DNA of 64,000 nt from JBBIGV01 sp037447335 (GCA_037447335.1 JBBIGV010000010.1:10238-74237); one strand, 5' to 3'. Shown: positions 9,139 to 19,456, counted from the stretch's first letter. Made by a program: numbers and translations. The notes: a model not told the origin generated them from the sequence alone.

Positions 9139-10392
9139 ATGAAAAAGATTTTTGTTTTGTTTTTACTCTTTTGCTTTCCGCTGCTTTCCCAGTCGAAAAT
9201 ATTAATTTACATGAACTTTAACCAGACCGATCATCTTAAAGCTTACGGCATTACCTTCCGTGCCTTACAGCAAGGATTGATTGCAGACTGGCTGCTTAAT
9301 TATCGCGGCGGTTCTTTTATGATTGATTATGATGAACGCATTGCCGCTGAATGCAGGATTGAAGGCGTTGCTTTCGAAGAGCTCTCTGCAGTTGACGTCA
9401 CAAATATTTATGCAGAGGTTCAGAATGAAAACAATAACATGGATGTGATAAGATTAGAGAAAGCTCCCAAGATAGCTGTTTATGTACCGCCGGGTTTTCA
9501 TCCATGGGATGATGCTGTTACACTCGCCCTTGAATATGCTAATGTTCCCTATGATAAAGTTTGGAATGATGAGATACTCAACGGTGAACTTGACAAATAC
9601 GACTGGCTTCACCTGCATCATGAAGATTTTACAGGGCAGTACGGAAAATTTTATGCAAGCTTCAGCAATGCACAGTGGTACATTGATCAGCAGATAAGAT
9701 ATGAGAACAATGCGCGGCAGAATGGCTTTAAAAAAGTTTCGGAAATGATGAAAGCAGTTGCCCGAAGCATTAAAAGTTTTGTAGGGCAGGGCGGGTTTTT
9801 ATTTGCAATGTGTTCTGCTACAGACAGCTATGATATTGCTCTTGCAGCAGAAGATGTTGATATTTGCGCAGAAATGTTCGATGGTGATGCGGCTGACCCG
9901 AATGCGCAGGAAAAGCTTGACTTCTCAAAAACACTTGCCTTCGAAAATTTTACCCTTGAGATGAATCCCTACATCTATGAGTATAGTGATATTGATATTC
10001 AACCGTATGAGATAGGAAGCCAGGAAAATGATTACTTCACTTTGTTCGAATTTTCGGCAAAGTATGATCCGGTTCCTACTATGCTGACACAAAATCATGT
10101 TAATGCTGTTCGCGGATTTATGGGACAAACCACAATGTTCCGCAAAAGTCTTATAAAAAGCCCCGTAATTATTTTAGCAGAAAGAACCGGCACTGACCAG
10201 GTAAAATATATACACGGAAATTATGGGAGGGGTACTTTTACATTTTATGCAGGGCACGATCCTGAAGATTATCAGCACGCTGTTGGTGATCCGCCAACCG
10301 ATTTGAATCTTCATAAAAATTCTCCGGGTTACAGACTAATATTAAACAACATTCTATTCCCGGCAGCTTCCAAGAAGAAACAGAAGACTTAA
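9139..10392 (+). CDS. secreted class I glutamine-amidotransferase-like protein
   Basis: A 417-residue exported protein of a Bacteroidota/Ignavibacteria family that databases often label 'asparagine synthetase B', a name I consider misleading because no synthetase domain is visible. The signal peptide is MKKIFVLFLLFCFPLLSQS. The middle has an alpha/beta fold with HLHHEDFTGQ (about 185-194) and a nucleophile-elbow-like FAMCSATDSYDIAL (about 250), resembling the cysteine strand-turn-helix of class I glutamine amidotransferases; the C-terminal part has NYGRGTFTFYAGHDPEDY. I chose ATG 9139 over upstream in-frame codons because the signal peptide starts there and the upstream stretch is a hairpin. 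Function unknown. Confidence 0.7.
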   Translation: MKKIFVLFLLFCFPLLSQSKILIYMNFNQTDHLKAYGITFRALQQGLIADWLLNYRGGSFMIDYDERIAAECRIEGVAFEELSAVDVTNIYAEVQNENNNMDVIRLEKAPKIAVYVPPGFHPWDDAVTLALEYANVPYDKVWNDEILNGELDKYDWLHLHHEDFTGQYGKFYASFSNAQWYIDQQIRYENNARQNGFKKVSEMMKAVARSIKSFVGQGGFLFAMCSATDSYDIALAAEDVDICAEMFDGDAADPNAQEKLDFSKTLAFENFTLEMNPYIYEYSDIDIQPYEIGSQENDYFTLFEFSAKYDPVPTMLTQNHVNAVRGFMGQTTMFRKSLIKSPVIILAERTGTDQVKYIHGNYGRGTFTFYAGHDPEDYQHAVGDPPTDLNLHKNSPGYRLILNNILFPAASKKKQKT

Positions 10393-10430
10393 TTAGAATC
10401 AATTCCGAAAAACAGTATCAGATTTATTTT

Positions 10431-11843
10431 TTACTTTCTTTTCGGTCTGTAAATATGAACTGACTGACCGAAGAAGACTTCGGCGGCTTCCATGATTGTT
10501 TCAGATAAAGTCGGATGCGGATGTATAGTTAATTTCAGATCGGTTGCGTTAGCGCCCATTTCTATAGCAAGCACACCTTCAGCAATTAACTCGCCTGCAC
10601 CGGGGCCGCAAATACCAACGCCAATTATTCTTTGTGAATCAGGATCAATCAGCAGCTTCGTTACACCATCAGAGCGGTCAAGCGTTGTAGCTCTTCCCGA
10701 AGCGCCCCACGGAAATTTAGCAGCTTCGTATTTGATTCCCTTCTCTTTAGCCTGAGATTCAGTTAAACCTGCCCATGCAATTTCCGGATCTGTAAATACA
10801 ACGGCAGGGATAGCTTTTGGTTCAAATGCGACTTTGTGCCCATTAATTGCTTCAACAGCAACCCTTGCTTCATGAGCTGCTTTGTGAGCAAGCATTGGTT
10901 CGCCAACTATATCACCAATTGCATAAATATCGGGATCGGACGTTCTCAATTGCGAATTAACTTCTATCCATCCATTTTGATTTACCTTTACTTGTGTATT
11001 TTCAAGCCCGAGCCCTTTTGTTTCCGGCTTTCTTCCGATAGACATCAGCACATACTCATATTCCTTTTCAGAAGTTTTTCCTTCCTTGTCTTCAATCTTA
11101 ACTTTGATCCCGTTCGTTGTTTCATTCATTTCAATTACTTTTGCGTTAAGCATGATTTCATTAAAAGATTTCTCAAGTCTTTTTGTCAGATGTTGTACAA
11201 GATCGCGGTCAGCGCCCGGCAGCAATCCGGGCATCATCTCAACAATTGAAACTTCTGAACCGAGTGCAGCATAAACAGAACCAAGCTCAAGTCCGATGTA
11301 GCCGCCTCCAATAACAAGCAGCGATTTAGCAATTGCGGGCAGGTCAAGCGCAGATGTTGAATTCAACAATCTTTTACTTTTGATTGAAAGTGAAGGAATG
11401 GATGCGATTACCGAACCGGTTGCAATAATAGCTTTTTCAAATTTATGTTCGACAGATTCAGCACCCGATTTTTCTATCTTAAGAGTATTTGAATTCAGAA
11501 AAGACGCTCTTCCCTGGATGTAATTTATCTTCCGCTGTTTGGAAAGCACACCTAGTCCTCCGGTCATTTTACCAACCACCCTGTCTTTAAATTCACGCAG
11601 CTTATCAATATTTATTTTAGGTTCACCGAAATCAATCCCCCATTCTTTCGCTTCCCTTGCTTCAGTAATGAGTTTTGCTGTGTGCAGCAAAGCTTTTGAA
11701 GGGATGCAGCCGCGGTAAAGACAAACACCACCGGGATTTTTTTCGAGATCAATTAATGTTACTTCCATACCAAGGTCGGCTGCTGCGAATGCGGCTGCAT
11801 AACCACCAGGTCCTGCACCTATTATTGTTAATATTTTTGGCAT
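10431..11843 (-). CDS. lpdA: dihydrolipoamide dehydrogenase
   Basis: FAD flavoenzyme (E3) that reoxidises dihydrolipoamide of 2-oxoacid dehydrogenase or glycine cleavage complexes with NAD+. It has 470 residues, the usual length: FAD-binding GAGPGG at 9-14, redox disulfide Cys41-x4-Cys46 in GGVCLYRGC, NAD-binding GGGYIGLELGS near 178, a second FAD contact AIGDIVG near 312, and the catalytic dimer-interface HPHPTLSE near 443. It is convergent with the preceding amidotransferase-like gene (38-nt gap). The rest of a dehydrogenase complex is not in the window. Confidence 0.96.
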   Translation of the reverse strand: MPKILTIIGAGPGGYAAAFAAADLGMEVTLIDLEKNPGGVCLYRGCIPSKALLHTAKLITEAREAKEWGIDFGEPKINIDKLREFKDRVVGKMTGGLGVLSKQRKINYIQGRASFLNSNTLKIEKSGAESVEHKFEKAIIATGSVIASIPSLSIKSKRLLNSTSALDLPAIAKSLLVIGGGYIGLELGSVYAALGSEVSIVEMMPGLLPGADRDLVQHLTKRLEKSFNEIMLNAKVIEMNETTNGIKVKIEDKEGKTSEKEYEYVLMSIGRKPETKGLGLENTQVKVNQNGWIEVNSQLRTSDPDIYAIGDIVGEPMLAHKAAHEARVAVEAINGHKVAFEPKAIPAVVFTDPEIAWAGLTESQAKEKGIKYEAAKFPWGASGRATTLDRSDGVTKLLIDPDSQRIIGVGICGPGAGELIAEGVLAIEMGANATDLKLTIHPHPTLSETIMEAAEVFFGQSVHIYRPKRK

Positions 11844-11893
11844 ATCTAAATTTTTCCTTAAGTAATAAAAAAAATAAACCTGAATATGGATCT

Positions 11894-12898
11894 TTAATAA
11901 AAATGATTGTTCAATAAATCCTGTTCACCATCGGCCGCTTTCTTAAGGCGGTTCATCAATGCAAGTCCGATTCCCTTTTCTTCAACTTTTTCGCAGAAGA
12001 TTATTTTTAATCCTGACTGATCGCATCTCCGGAGGAAGCCGAATAATTGCCGTGCATATTCCTCAACCGAATTCACTGTTTGTTGTTTGCTGATACCTTT
12101 GATTTTTGCTGTTCCGATAAAACCGATTTTTTCCGTTCTAATGAATTTAATAATACCTTCTATCTCTTCATAACTATCAATAAGCATTACCTTAGCTTTG
12201 GGTGAGTAATGTTTATACTTTACACCCGGTGATCTGACTTTATCGGGGTCAGAATGTATTCTGATCTTTTTTTGAGGAAATAATTCCTGCAAATCCTCAA
12301 GTGAAATGCTTCCGGGTCGAAGCGCAATCGGAATATCAGAAGTGCAGTCGACAACGGTCGATTCAATTCCTAAAGTACATTTAGGTCCTTTAAGAATGCA
12401 TGAGATCTTTTCATTAAGGTCATTAAAAACGTGCCTCCAGGTTGTAGGGCTTGGTGAACCGGAAATATTAGCTGAAGGTGCAGCAACCGGAACTTCGCAC
12501 AATGCTATAAACTTCAGTGTGATTTCCGGTTCGGGCATTCTGACAGCAATTGTATCAAGACCGGCGGAAACAAAGTTTGATATAACATCATTTTTCTTGA
12601 GAACGATAGTTATCGGTCCCGGGAAAAAACGCTCAATAATTTTTTCGGCGCTTTTGGGGATGTGTCTGGCAAGCTGAGTTACCTGCGAGATATCTGAAAT
12701 GTGTACAATCAGCGGGTTATCAGCCGGACGTTTCTTCACCCGGAAAATCATCCTCACGGCTTTTTCATTGTAGACATTTGCACCAAGTCCGTAAACGGTT
12801 TCAGTTGGAAATCCTACAAGCTGCCCGTACCTAATAAACTCCGCAGCTTTTTTGACTGATGAGGTAACGACAGTATTTATAACTTTATCCGATCGCAT
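11894..12898 (-). CDS. L-threonylcarbamoyladenylate synthase (Sua5/TsaC family)
   Basis: Makes threonylcarbamoyl-AMP from threonine, bicarbonate and ATP, the first step of the t6A37 modification of ANN-decoding tRNAs. At 334 residues it is the long Sua5 form: an N-terminal YrdC domain (about 15-205; GFPTETVYGLGA, VKKRPADNPL, APSANISGSPSPT) followed by a linker (SPGVKYKHYSPKA) and a Sua5-specific C-terminal domain (about 225-330). It is separated from lpdA by 50 nt on the same strand. Confidence 0.95.
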   Translation of the reverse strand: MRSDKVINTVVTSSVKKAAEFIRYGQLVGFPTETVYGLGANVYNEKAVRMIFRVKKRPADNPLIVHISDISQVTQLARHIPKSAEKIIERFFPGPITIVLKKNDVISNFVSAGLDTIAVRMPEPEITLKFIALCEVPVAAPSANISGSPSPTTWRHVFNDLNEKISCILKGPKCTLGIESTVVDCTSDIPIALRPGSISLEDLQELFPQKKIRIHSDPDKVRSPGVKYKHYSPKAKVMLIDSYEEIEGIIKFIRTEKIGFIGTAKIKGISKQQTVNSVEEYARQLFGFLRRCDQSGLKIIFCEKVEEKGIGLALMNRLKKAADGEQDLLNNHFY

Positions 12899-13140
12899 AT
12901 CTAAAAATATTAAAATATTTGTGATGAATCATTATGCTGAATCATCAATAATAAAATTATTGATTAACTTTCAGCCGGCTTCACTTCAAGGAATTCATAA
13001 TGATAATATTTTTATACCTGTTCAGCTATCATTTAACGATTTATTTTGTGTTAATTTAATTCAGAATTTATTTTTCGTTAAGGCAATTAGGGTTTATTTT
13101 TGATTAAATTCTTATTGTTCAATTTAAATAGACGTTTCAT

Positions 13141-14079
13141 ATGAGATCAGCAAAACTATCTTTAGTTATTTTCGTCGGTATCGTTCACTTCTGTTCCTGC
13201 AGTGCATCGTTATCTCCGTTCTATATTAAAGGGATGTCGGAAGTAGAAAAAGGAAATTACCTTCTGGCGATCCAGGAATTTGATAATGGAATTCGGGAAG
13301 AACCGGAAAACCCTGACCTCTATTTCGGAAGGGCAAAAGCAAACCAGATGCTGAAAAGATATGAAAGGGCAGTATCAGATTACTCAAAAGTAATTCAGTT
13401 AAGAGGACCCGATGACGAAGTTCTTTTATCAAGAGCGTTCTGTTATTTTTATATGGATGAAATTATTTCTGCTTTTAATGATGTTAGTCGTTCAATATTA
13501 ATGAATCCCCGAAATCATATTTCGTTTTTTCTGAGAGGATATATTAACAGCATTAAGAAAGCGTACGGCGCAGCATTAATGGATTATGACCGTTCGCTCG
13601 ACCTTAACCCACGTTATGCAGAAGCTTTTGTTAACAGGGGTAATATCAAGGCAGAACTCGGAGATCATCTCGGAGCAATAAATGATTTTACTGATGCTAT
13701 TGAGTTAAATCCGAATGATGAAAATGCATTCATTAACAGGGGAACAGATAAAGCCATAATAGGCGATTATGAAGGGGCAATTGAAGATTTTTCATTTGCA
13801 ATAATTATTAATCCGGCAAGGATTGAAAACTACTTTTTACGAGGCGAAGCAAAAGCGATGATTGAAGATTTTCAGGGCGCTATTAACGATTATTCAGCAA
13901 TGCTAAATTTAAACGATAAAGATGCACGCGCACTTTATTTCAGGGGAATAGCAAGGCTCAACATAAATGACCGCGTTAATGCGTGTAATGATTTTACCCG
14001 GGCCGGTGAACTTGGATATATTGAAGCGTTCAATGCAATTGAAAATTACTGTAAAGAGAAAAAGTCGAAAAGAAAATAA
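13141..14079 (+). CDS. TPR-repeat lipoprotein
   Basis: A 312-residue protein with an N-terminal hydrophobic signal ending in a cysteine-containing stretch (VHFCSCSAS), which could be a lipobox, followed by about eight tetratricopeptide repeats from residue 30 to 300. Repeats are of the classic type with motifs such as DLNPRYAEAFVNRGNIKAEL and INPARIENYFLRGEAKAM. Such proteins act as protein-protein scaffolds at the cell envelope; no catalytic domain is seen. It is followed 23 nt later by the broken potassium channel gene. Partner unknown. Confidence 0.8.
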   Translation: MRSAKLSLVIFVGIVHFCSCSASLSPFYIKGMSEVEKGNYLLAIQEFDNGIREEPENPDLYFGRAKANQMLKRYERAVSDYSKVIQLRGPDDEVLLSRAFCYFYMDEIISAFNDVSRSILMNPRNHISFFLRGYINSIKKAYGAALMDYDRSLDLNPRYAEAFVNRGNIKAELGDHLGAINDFTDAIELNPNDENAFINRGTDKAIIGDYEGAIEDFSFAIIINPARIENYFLRGEAKAMIEDFQGAINDYSAMLNLNDKDARALYFRGIARLNINDRVNACNDFTRAGELGYIEAFNAIENYCKEKKSKRK

Positions 14080-14102
14080 CAACCTGCTTCAGGAATAACC
14101 GA

Positions 14103-15793
14103 ATGAAATTTTTAGTCTCACAATTATCTTATTTCCTTGATACACAGGGAACTAAGAGAAATATTAAACTTCTGTTACGCTTCCTGTTCCTTCTGATATT
14201 TGTCGTAACAGCCTACAGCACCATCTTCCACTATCTTATGGAAGCGGAAGGACAGGAGCACTCCTGGATTACCGGCTTCTATTGGACTTTAACAGTTATG
14301 TCCACACTCGGATTTGGTGACATTACCTTCTCCCATGATATAGGAAGAATATTTTCGATTGTAGTGCTTCTTTCAGGTATTATTTTTCTGCTGGTACTGC
14401 TTCCATTCACTATAATACAATTCTTTTACACACCGTGGATTGAAGCCCGCTCTAAAGCCCGCGCACCAAGAGAACTGCCCGGGGATACAAAAGACCATGT
14501 AATAATTACACGGTATGATCAGGCAGCAATTCATTTAATCGAAATACTGGAATCTTATAATTTTGATTATATCCTTTTAGAGGAAGACCTGACACGTGCC
14601 CTTGAACTTCACGATCTTGGTTATAAGGTGGCTGTCGGAAATATAGATGACCCTGACACATACGAAAAAATGCGCGTATAACATGCAGCTCCGGTTGTTT
14701 CAACTAATAGCGATGAGGTTAATTCTAATATTGCTTAAACAATCAGAGAGCTGACTCAGCGTGTGCCAATTGTTTCAACGGCAAATTCCCGGGATTCAGT
14801 TGATTTGCTTGAGATAGCCGGAAGTTCTTTGGTTCTGCATATCCCTGAAATGCTCGGCAGAGCGCTTGCCCGCCGGATTGCAGGCGTTGAATCAAAAGCA
14901 AATATAGTTGGAAGGTTCAATAATGTTCTTATTGCAGAAGCCCCTGCTGCAGGCACGCCGCTGGTTGGTAAATCTTTGCTTGAAAGCAAGCTCAGGGAAT
15001 CTATCGGTGTAAACGTGGTTGGTCTTTGGGAGAGAGGCAAATTCGAACTGCCGCGCCCGGACATTATCATAAACAGCAACACTGTGTTAGTGCTTGCCGG
15101 AACCGAGGAACAGTTGCTGCGTTTTGATGAAATCTTTTGCATCTATCACATATCAGAAGCCCCGATAATTATCATAGGCGGCGGAAGAATAGGGAAGACG
15201 GTTGCCCGGTCATTTGAAGAACGTGGAATATCTTATGTTATTATTGATAAAATGGCAGAAGCTTCTAATCCGGGTGATAATATTATTCATGGTAATGCAG
15301 CCGATATAGACGTTCTTGAAGAAGCCGGAATAAAACAATGTCCCACTACTATTATTACAACCCATGATGATGCAACAAATATTTATCTTACAATCTATTG
15401 CAGAAAGTTAAGACCTGATATGCATATCATTAGCCGCGCAAATATTGAAAGGAATGTTTCTACATTGCATCGTGCCGGCGCCGACTTTGTTATCTCTTAT
15501 TCATCACTTGGAGCAAATGCAATCTTCAACTTCCTGCAGCGTAACGATATACTGATGCTGCGGAAGGGCTGAATATATTCAAAGTAAAAGTACCGGAGGC
15601 GTTAAAGGGCAAATCTTTGATCCAATCCAAACTAAGAGAACAAACCGGGTGCAGTGTTATTGCACTGGTTGAGAATGGCTTATCGCACATAAATCCAGAT
15701 CCGTCTATAATGCTTGAAGAAAACCTGGAAATAATTCTGATCGGAACTGTTGCATCAGAGAAAAGGTTTATGGTAGTATTTGATGAAGAGTAG
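14103..15793 (+). pseudogene. potassium channel with NAD-binding RCK/TrkA domains, broken
   Basis: A Kch/TrkA-N-type potassium channel that can be read across the whole interval only by ignoring three lesions. The first part (192 codons) has two transmembrane helices around the selectivity filter TLGFGD, then the start of an RCK domain. In-frame TAA codons stand at 14679-14681 and 14736-14738; the same frame continues with RCK sequence (GGGRIGKTVARSFEERG) to a TGA at 15570-15572. There one G appears lost from the expected CGG-GAA, and the next frame carries the last RCK_C segment (KVKVPEALKGKSLIQSKL) to TAG at 15793. Family members have all these parts in one chain, so this is a decaying gene; sequencing error is the alternative, less likely for three separate lesions. 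Confidence 0.88.
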
Positions 15794-15984
15794 TTTACCC
15801 GATAAAGATGATTCTTTATGATTAACGCTGTAGTTTTGCTTGCTGAAGGAAGATTTAAGAACAAGGATGAACAATTTTTAATTTCTCAGATGGAGCTACT
15901 GACGCAATTAAAACAGATAAATTACATTTAGAAACTGATAGGAAAATATATTGGCTATCCATAGGACCCTTAAAATTATTTTCG

Positions 15985-16012
15985 AAAATAAATAGCCCCT
16001 GAGTGGGAGGGC
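15985..16012 (-). terminator. possible terminator of the choice-of-anchor B gene
   Basis: On the minus strand, just after the stop of the exported protein, GCCCT and AGGGGC can pair around CCCACTC and are followed by a T-rich run (TATTTATTTT). The stem is short and contains a bulge, so the call is tentative. Confidence 0.4.
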
Positions 16013-16021
16013 AAGCCATCT

Positions 16022-18112
16022 TTATTTGATCAGCGTTAACTTCTTTGTTTGGGTGAAATTTCCTGCTTTTAATGTATAGAAGTATACTCCGCTTGCAAAA
16101 TTACTTCCATCAAACACAACGCTGTGATTACCAGCCATTAAATTTTGTTGAATGAGAGTCGCTATTTCATTACCGAGAATGTTATACACTTTAAGTGTTA
16201 CTTTTTCATTTTTTGCAATTGAAAAATTTATAGTTGTTGAAGGATTAAACGGATTCGGATAATTCTGCTTTAAATCATTAACTAATGGAATAACCGGTGT
16301 ATCATCAATATCAGTCGGAATACCGATAGTGAGATTAACCGGAACAATCAATGTACCTTTCAGCGGATCATTTGATAGAATTATCAGAAAGCCATTGTAA
16401 GTAGTATTGTTTGTCAGCCCGTTTGTGTTTATGGTCAGTGTTATTGTATCGGATTGACCTGAAGTTAAACTACCGCCCGAATGCGATAATTCAAGCCACT
16501 GCAAATCGTCGCCCTGAAACAAGTAAACAGTTCCGCTGTTAGTGGGGTCAGCAGGCAGCGTATATCCTGTAGTATCTTCAACATCACTTATGTTGAAATT
16601 AAGCGTGCCGCCGGTGCCGATGTTTGTTACTAAAAATTCATAATCTGCTGTTGAATTGACCGGAACAACAAAATTCAGTTCCTCTTCTGAAACACCAATT
16701 CGGGCGAGTGGAGAACCAAGTGAAAAATCCATTGGAATATTAGGACCAGCCGGCAATTGCAGCTGAACAGTGTCTGTATAATAACCAGAGCGGGAAATTA
16801 TAATTGAGTGCTGTCCTTCGTTAGTTCTGAAATTAAAAGTGCCGTTAGCCGATGTTGTAATAGTCTTATTAGCTTCAACAAATCTGACCTGCACACCTGA
16901 AAGAGGCTGCTGGGTAAACTGATCAGTTACAGTTCCCTGAATACCGCCCGCTAATAAAGAGTCAAATCTGACAACATAAAGCCCACTGTTAATATCAGAA
17001 ATCACAACATTACCGGAAGGGAAGTAAGGATGAACTCCCCATGCGCCATTGAATGCACCCCCGGAACCCGGATATGTATCGTAATATCCAACCTCAACCG
17101 GATCGGCAGGATTATGCAAATCAACCACACGTAAACCTTCAACGTAATGGGAAAGATAAAGATAGTTTCCTCTAATTCTCGGCTCGTGTGCTATTGTATT
17201 GGGACGCGATAAATATTCGCTAACCAAAAATATATCTTCATTGTTATTGGGGTTTCCATCGAACAGAACTCTTACATCCCAAACTTTAACGGTAAGACCA
17301 GCTTCTTCATCAGTGGAAACAAGATAATTCTTATCATCTGTCAGCCATGAACTATGAGAAAATCCGTTAGGATATACATGTGTAAATATTAGCTGCGGGT
17401 TAGAACGATCTTTTATGTTTATAATATCAATGGTACCGGGAAAATCAAAAATGTTATGAGCAAATAAAATGCTGTCACGAATATGAATATCGTGAACATA
17501 TTTAGTAGCATAGGTCGCAATAGATTGAGGGCTAACAGGATTTGCAAGGCTGAAAATTCGTATACCTCCATTAGCATCACCTACACCGTTAGTGGCAGTT
17601 CCTCCATGAATGTAAAGATAGCCTTCTTCATCTATATAAATTGTATGTGCTCTTGCATTCGATGCAGTAACTCCGGGCCACAAAATTCTTCCAACATATG
17701 TGGCTGTGTTTGGTAAACCGGAAAGGTCAATTATTTGTATTCCGGTTAGCTGAGAATTGTTTGTATGCTCGGTAACAACGTAAGCGTAATGAGAATAAGT
17801 TTTTATTTCGCGCCATACAGTTTGGTTGGAAGCAGGTCCGGGAATCATTGCAACTTCAACAGGATTATGAGTATCTGTAATGTTGACAACGCTGGTGCCG
17901 AGGTTATGACCAATTATGGCATATTCATTGCCTTGTGCGTCAACATATCCCCAAATATTTGAATATCGGCTGTATTGGTTCAGATTACTTAACAGGGTAA
18001 CATTATTATTTACACCCGGTATATACTGAGCAATAGTTGATGATCCGAAAGAATAGGAAATAAAAAAAACCAATAATGCCGCGTAACTACACGGGTTAAA
18101 TATAAAGTGCAT
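16022..18112 (-). CDS. T9SS-exported choice-of-anchor B family protein
   Basis: A 696-residue extracellular or surface protein. After a signal peptide comes a choice-of-anchor B domain built from LVIVD-type propeller repeats (about 40-385; IQIIDLSGLPNTATYVG, IDIINIKDRSNPQ, LRVVDLHNPADPVEVGYYD), then a carboxypeptidase-regulatory-like beta domain (about 392-460; GIQGTVTDQFTQQPLSGVQV), an Ig-like/ASPM-type segment (about 475-590), and a type A Por secretion tail (about 610-696; NYPNPFNPSTTINFSIA ... GVYFYTLKAG). The tail marks it for type IX export. Monocistronic on the minus strand. Ligand or function unknown. Confidence 0.9.
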   Translation of the reverse strand: MHFIFNPCSYAALLVFFISYSFGSSTIAQYIPGVNNNVTLLSNLNQYSRYSNIWGYVDAQGNEYAIIGHNLGTSVVNITDTHNPVEVAMIPGPASNQTVWREIKTYSHYAYVVTEHTNNSQLTGIQIIDLSGLPNTATYVGRILWPGVTASNARAHTIYIDEEGYLYIHGGTATNGVGDANGGIRIFSLANPVSPQSIATYATKYVHDIHIRDSILFAHNIFDFPGTIDIINIKDRSNPQLIFTHVYPNGFSHSSWLTDDKNYLVSTDEEAGLTVKVWDVRVLFDGNPNNNEDIFLVSEYLSRPNTIAHEPRIRGNYLYLSHYVEGLRVVDLHNPADPVEVGYYDTYPGSGGAFNGAWGVHPYFPSGNVVISDINSGLYVVRFDSLLAGGIQGTVTDQFTQQPLSGVQVRFVEANKTITTSANGTFNFRTNEGQHSIIISRSGYYTDTVQLQLPAGPNIPMDFSLGSPLARIGVSEEELNFVVPVNSTADYEFLVTNIGTGGTLNFNISDVEDTTGYTLPADPTNSGTVYLFQGDDLQWLELSHSGGSLTSGQSDTITLTINTNGLTNNTTYNGFLIILSNDPLKGTLIVPVNLTIGIPTDIDDTPVIPLVNDLKQNYPNPFNPSTTINFSIAKNEKVTLKVYNILGNEIATLIQQNLMAGNHSVVFDGSNFASGVYFYTLKAGNFTQTKKLTLIK

Positions 18113-18280
18113 TATATCCTCTATAGCTTAAAAGATAAATCCGGTGAGATTTGCTGCAAGTATAAGAATCTTTAACAACTTATGAAAATTCAAAAGAGGG
18201 GTAATTAAAAAATTTTTTATGAGTGGTAATATATATTGATGAACGAACCGATCTTTACCAGACCTTAATTGAGTGAACAG

Positions 18281-18493
18281 CTATTCATCAAAATTTTCAA
18301 AGCAGCCGCAAGCTGATTCGGGAACCGGTATATGCAGGGCATTCTTATCTAACAGAACATTCCATATCTTATTGGAAACTTCTGCAGAATCCAGAAGCCC
18401 TTCGTCAAGCGCCTGCCTGTATTCTCTTTCAATCAGATTTTTAATTAGCTGCCTTATTTCTTCTGTTCTTTTATCACTTAACCTGAAAGCCAT
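18281..18493 (-). CDS. small conserved-type hypothetical protein (70 aa)
   Basis: A 70-residue soluble, helix-rich protein of unknown function. Helical sequence rich in Glu, Arg and Leu (KRTEEIRQLIKNLIEREYRQ) covers 8-40, and two cysteines sit near the C-terminus (SACGCFENF). I place the start at ATG 18493 because a strong AAAGGAGG lies 6 nt upstream; the longer reading from 18562 adds unrelated residues with no ribosome site. It stands alone between a T9SS protein and ogt. Confidence 0.65.
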   Translation of the reverse strand: MAFRLSDKRTEEIRQLIKNLIEREYRQALDEGLLDSAEVSNKIWNVLLDKNALHIPVPESACGCFENFDE

Positions 18494-18882
18494 TTTCGCC
18501 TCCTTTAGTTTTACTCCACACGTGAAATAACAGAAATTGTACCAAAGCGAATGGGATTTCATTGGAGGAAAATGCCGAAGGAGATGATACCCTTCTGCAC
18601 AAATTTGAGGGATATTTTCAAATTATGATTGTAAGATTTCCTGTTTTATTCATCATTTGGAGTGATTCTGAAAATTATATGTAAATAATTCCTGCCTCAA
18701 ATTACCGGTTTAATGAAGCAAGAACAGGGAATGCTAACAGCTTTTCCCTTCATTTGCTCAGTTTGATGAGTCGTAACGCTTTTAAAGACAGCATCGATTC
18801 AGGAAGAAATATTTCTCCGATTCCTTCATCTTCTTTATTCTTTTTCATAAATTGAGACATAAATAATAACCCGGACTTTCTT
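18494..18882. other. intergenic region before ogt
   Basis: About 390 nt without a supported gene. A 36-codon minus-strand frame (18750-18860, beginning MSQFMKKNKEDEG) is possible but has no clear ribosome site or known domain. No strong terminator or promoter match seen. Confidence 0.4.
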
Positions 18883-19395
18883 ATGAAAAAGAAAGAGAAT
18901 TTATACTTTGCTGATTCTGTTATATCGGGACTCAAATTCAGAATCTTCGCATCACCCATCGGCATAAAAAAAATCTTATTGAATAAGAAGAGTGCCGTCT
19001 TTTCTAACACATCATTAACAAAGCTTCAGCCTGAAGATCCATATATGTTTGGAGTATTTGATCAGCTTAAAGAATATTTAAACGGCGAAAGGAAAAAATT
19101 TAATGTGCCGCTTGATATTAAAGGAACTGACTTTCAGATAAAAGTCTGGAATGAACTTATAAAAATTCCTTATGGAAAAGTTTCTACATATAAAAAAATA
19201 TCGAAGACACTTGGCAGTGTTAATCTTGTCAGGGCAGTTGGGAAGGCAAACTCAACAAATCCTGTTCCGGTACTAATTCCATGTCACAGAGTCATTAACT
19301 CGAACGGTAAGCTTGGCGGTTATACTGCAGGCGTTAAAATTAAAGAGAAGCTGCTTGAAGTAGAAGGGTATGTAAGTCTTGAATTGTTTGAATAG
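18883..19395 (+). CDS. ogt: methylated-DNA--protein-cysteine S-methyltransferase
   Basis: Suicide DNA repair enzyme that transfers the alkyl group from O6-alkylguanine to its own cysteine. The 170-residue chain has the family's N-terminal domain (1-75) and DNA-binding domain with IPCHRV at 132-137, acceptor Cys134, preceded by the RAVGKANSTNP turn and followed by GKLGGYTAG. Length is typical of Ogt rather than the Ada fusion. It stands alone on the plus strand, with no nearby ada regulator. Confidence 0.95.
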   Translation: MKKKENLYFADSVISGLKFRIFASPIGIKKILLNKKSAVFSNTSLTKLQPEDPYMFGVFDQLKEYLNGERKKFNVPLDIKGTDFQIKVWNELIKIPYGKVSTYKKISKTLGSVNLVRAVGKANSTNPVPVLIPCHRVINSNGKLGGYTAGVKIKEKLLEVEGYVSLELFE

Positions 19396-19456
19396 TTTTA
19401 CGCATACCGAACCGGCATATAAAATTAATCAAATGAGCCCGGCATACGAATAACTA

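Noticed and set aside
14679..14738. Reading the two TAA codons in the channel gene as recoding or an alternative genetic code
   Set aside because: TAA ends many other genes in the window, and a separate frameshift is present, so decay is simpler.
15818..15931. 37-codon frame after the broken potassium channel
   Set aside because: Short, no ribosome site and no recognisable domain; may be part of the decaying region.
18750..19010. 86-codon minus-strand frame overlapping ogt
   Set aside because: Most of it is antisense to ogt; only the last 36 codons are free and have no supporting signal.
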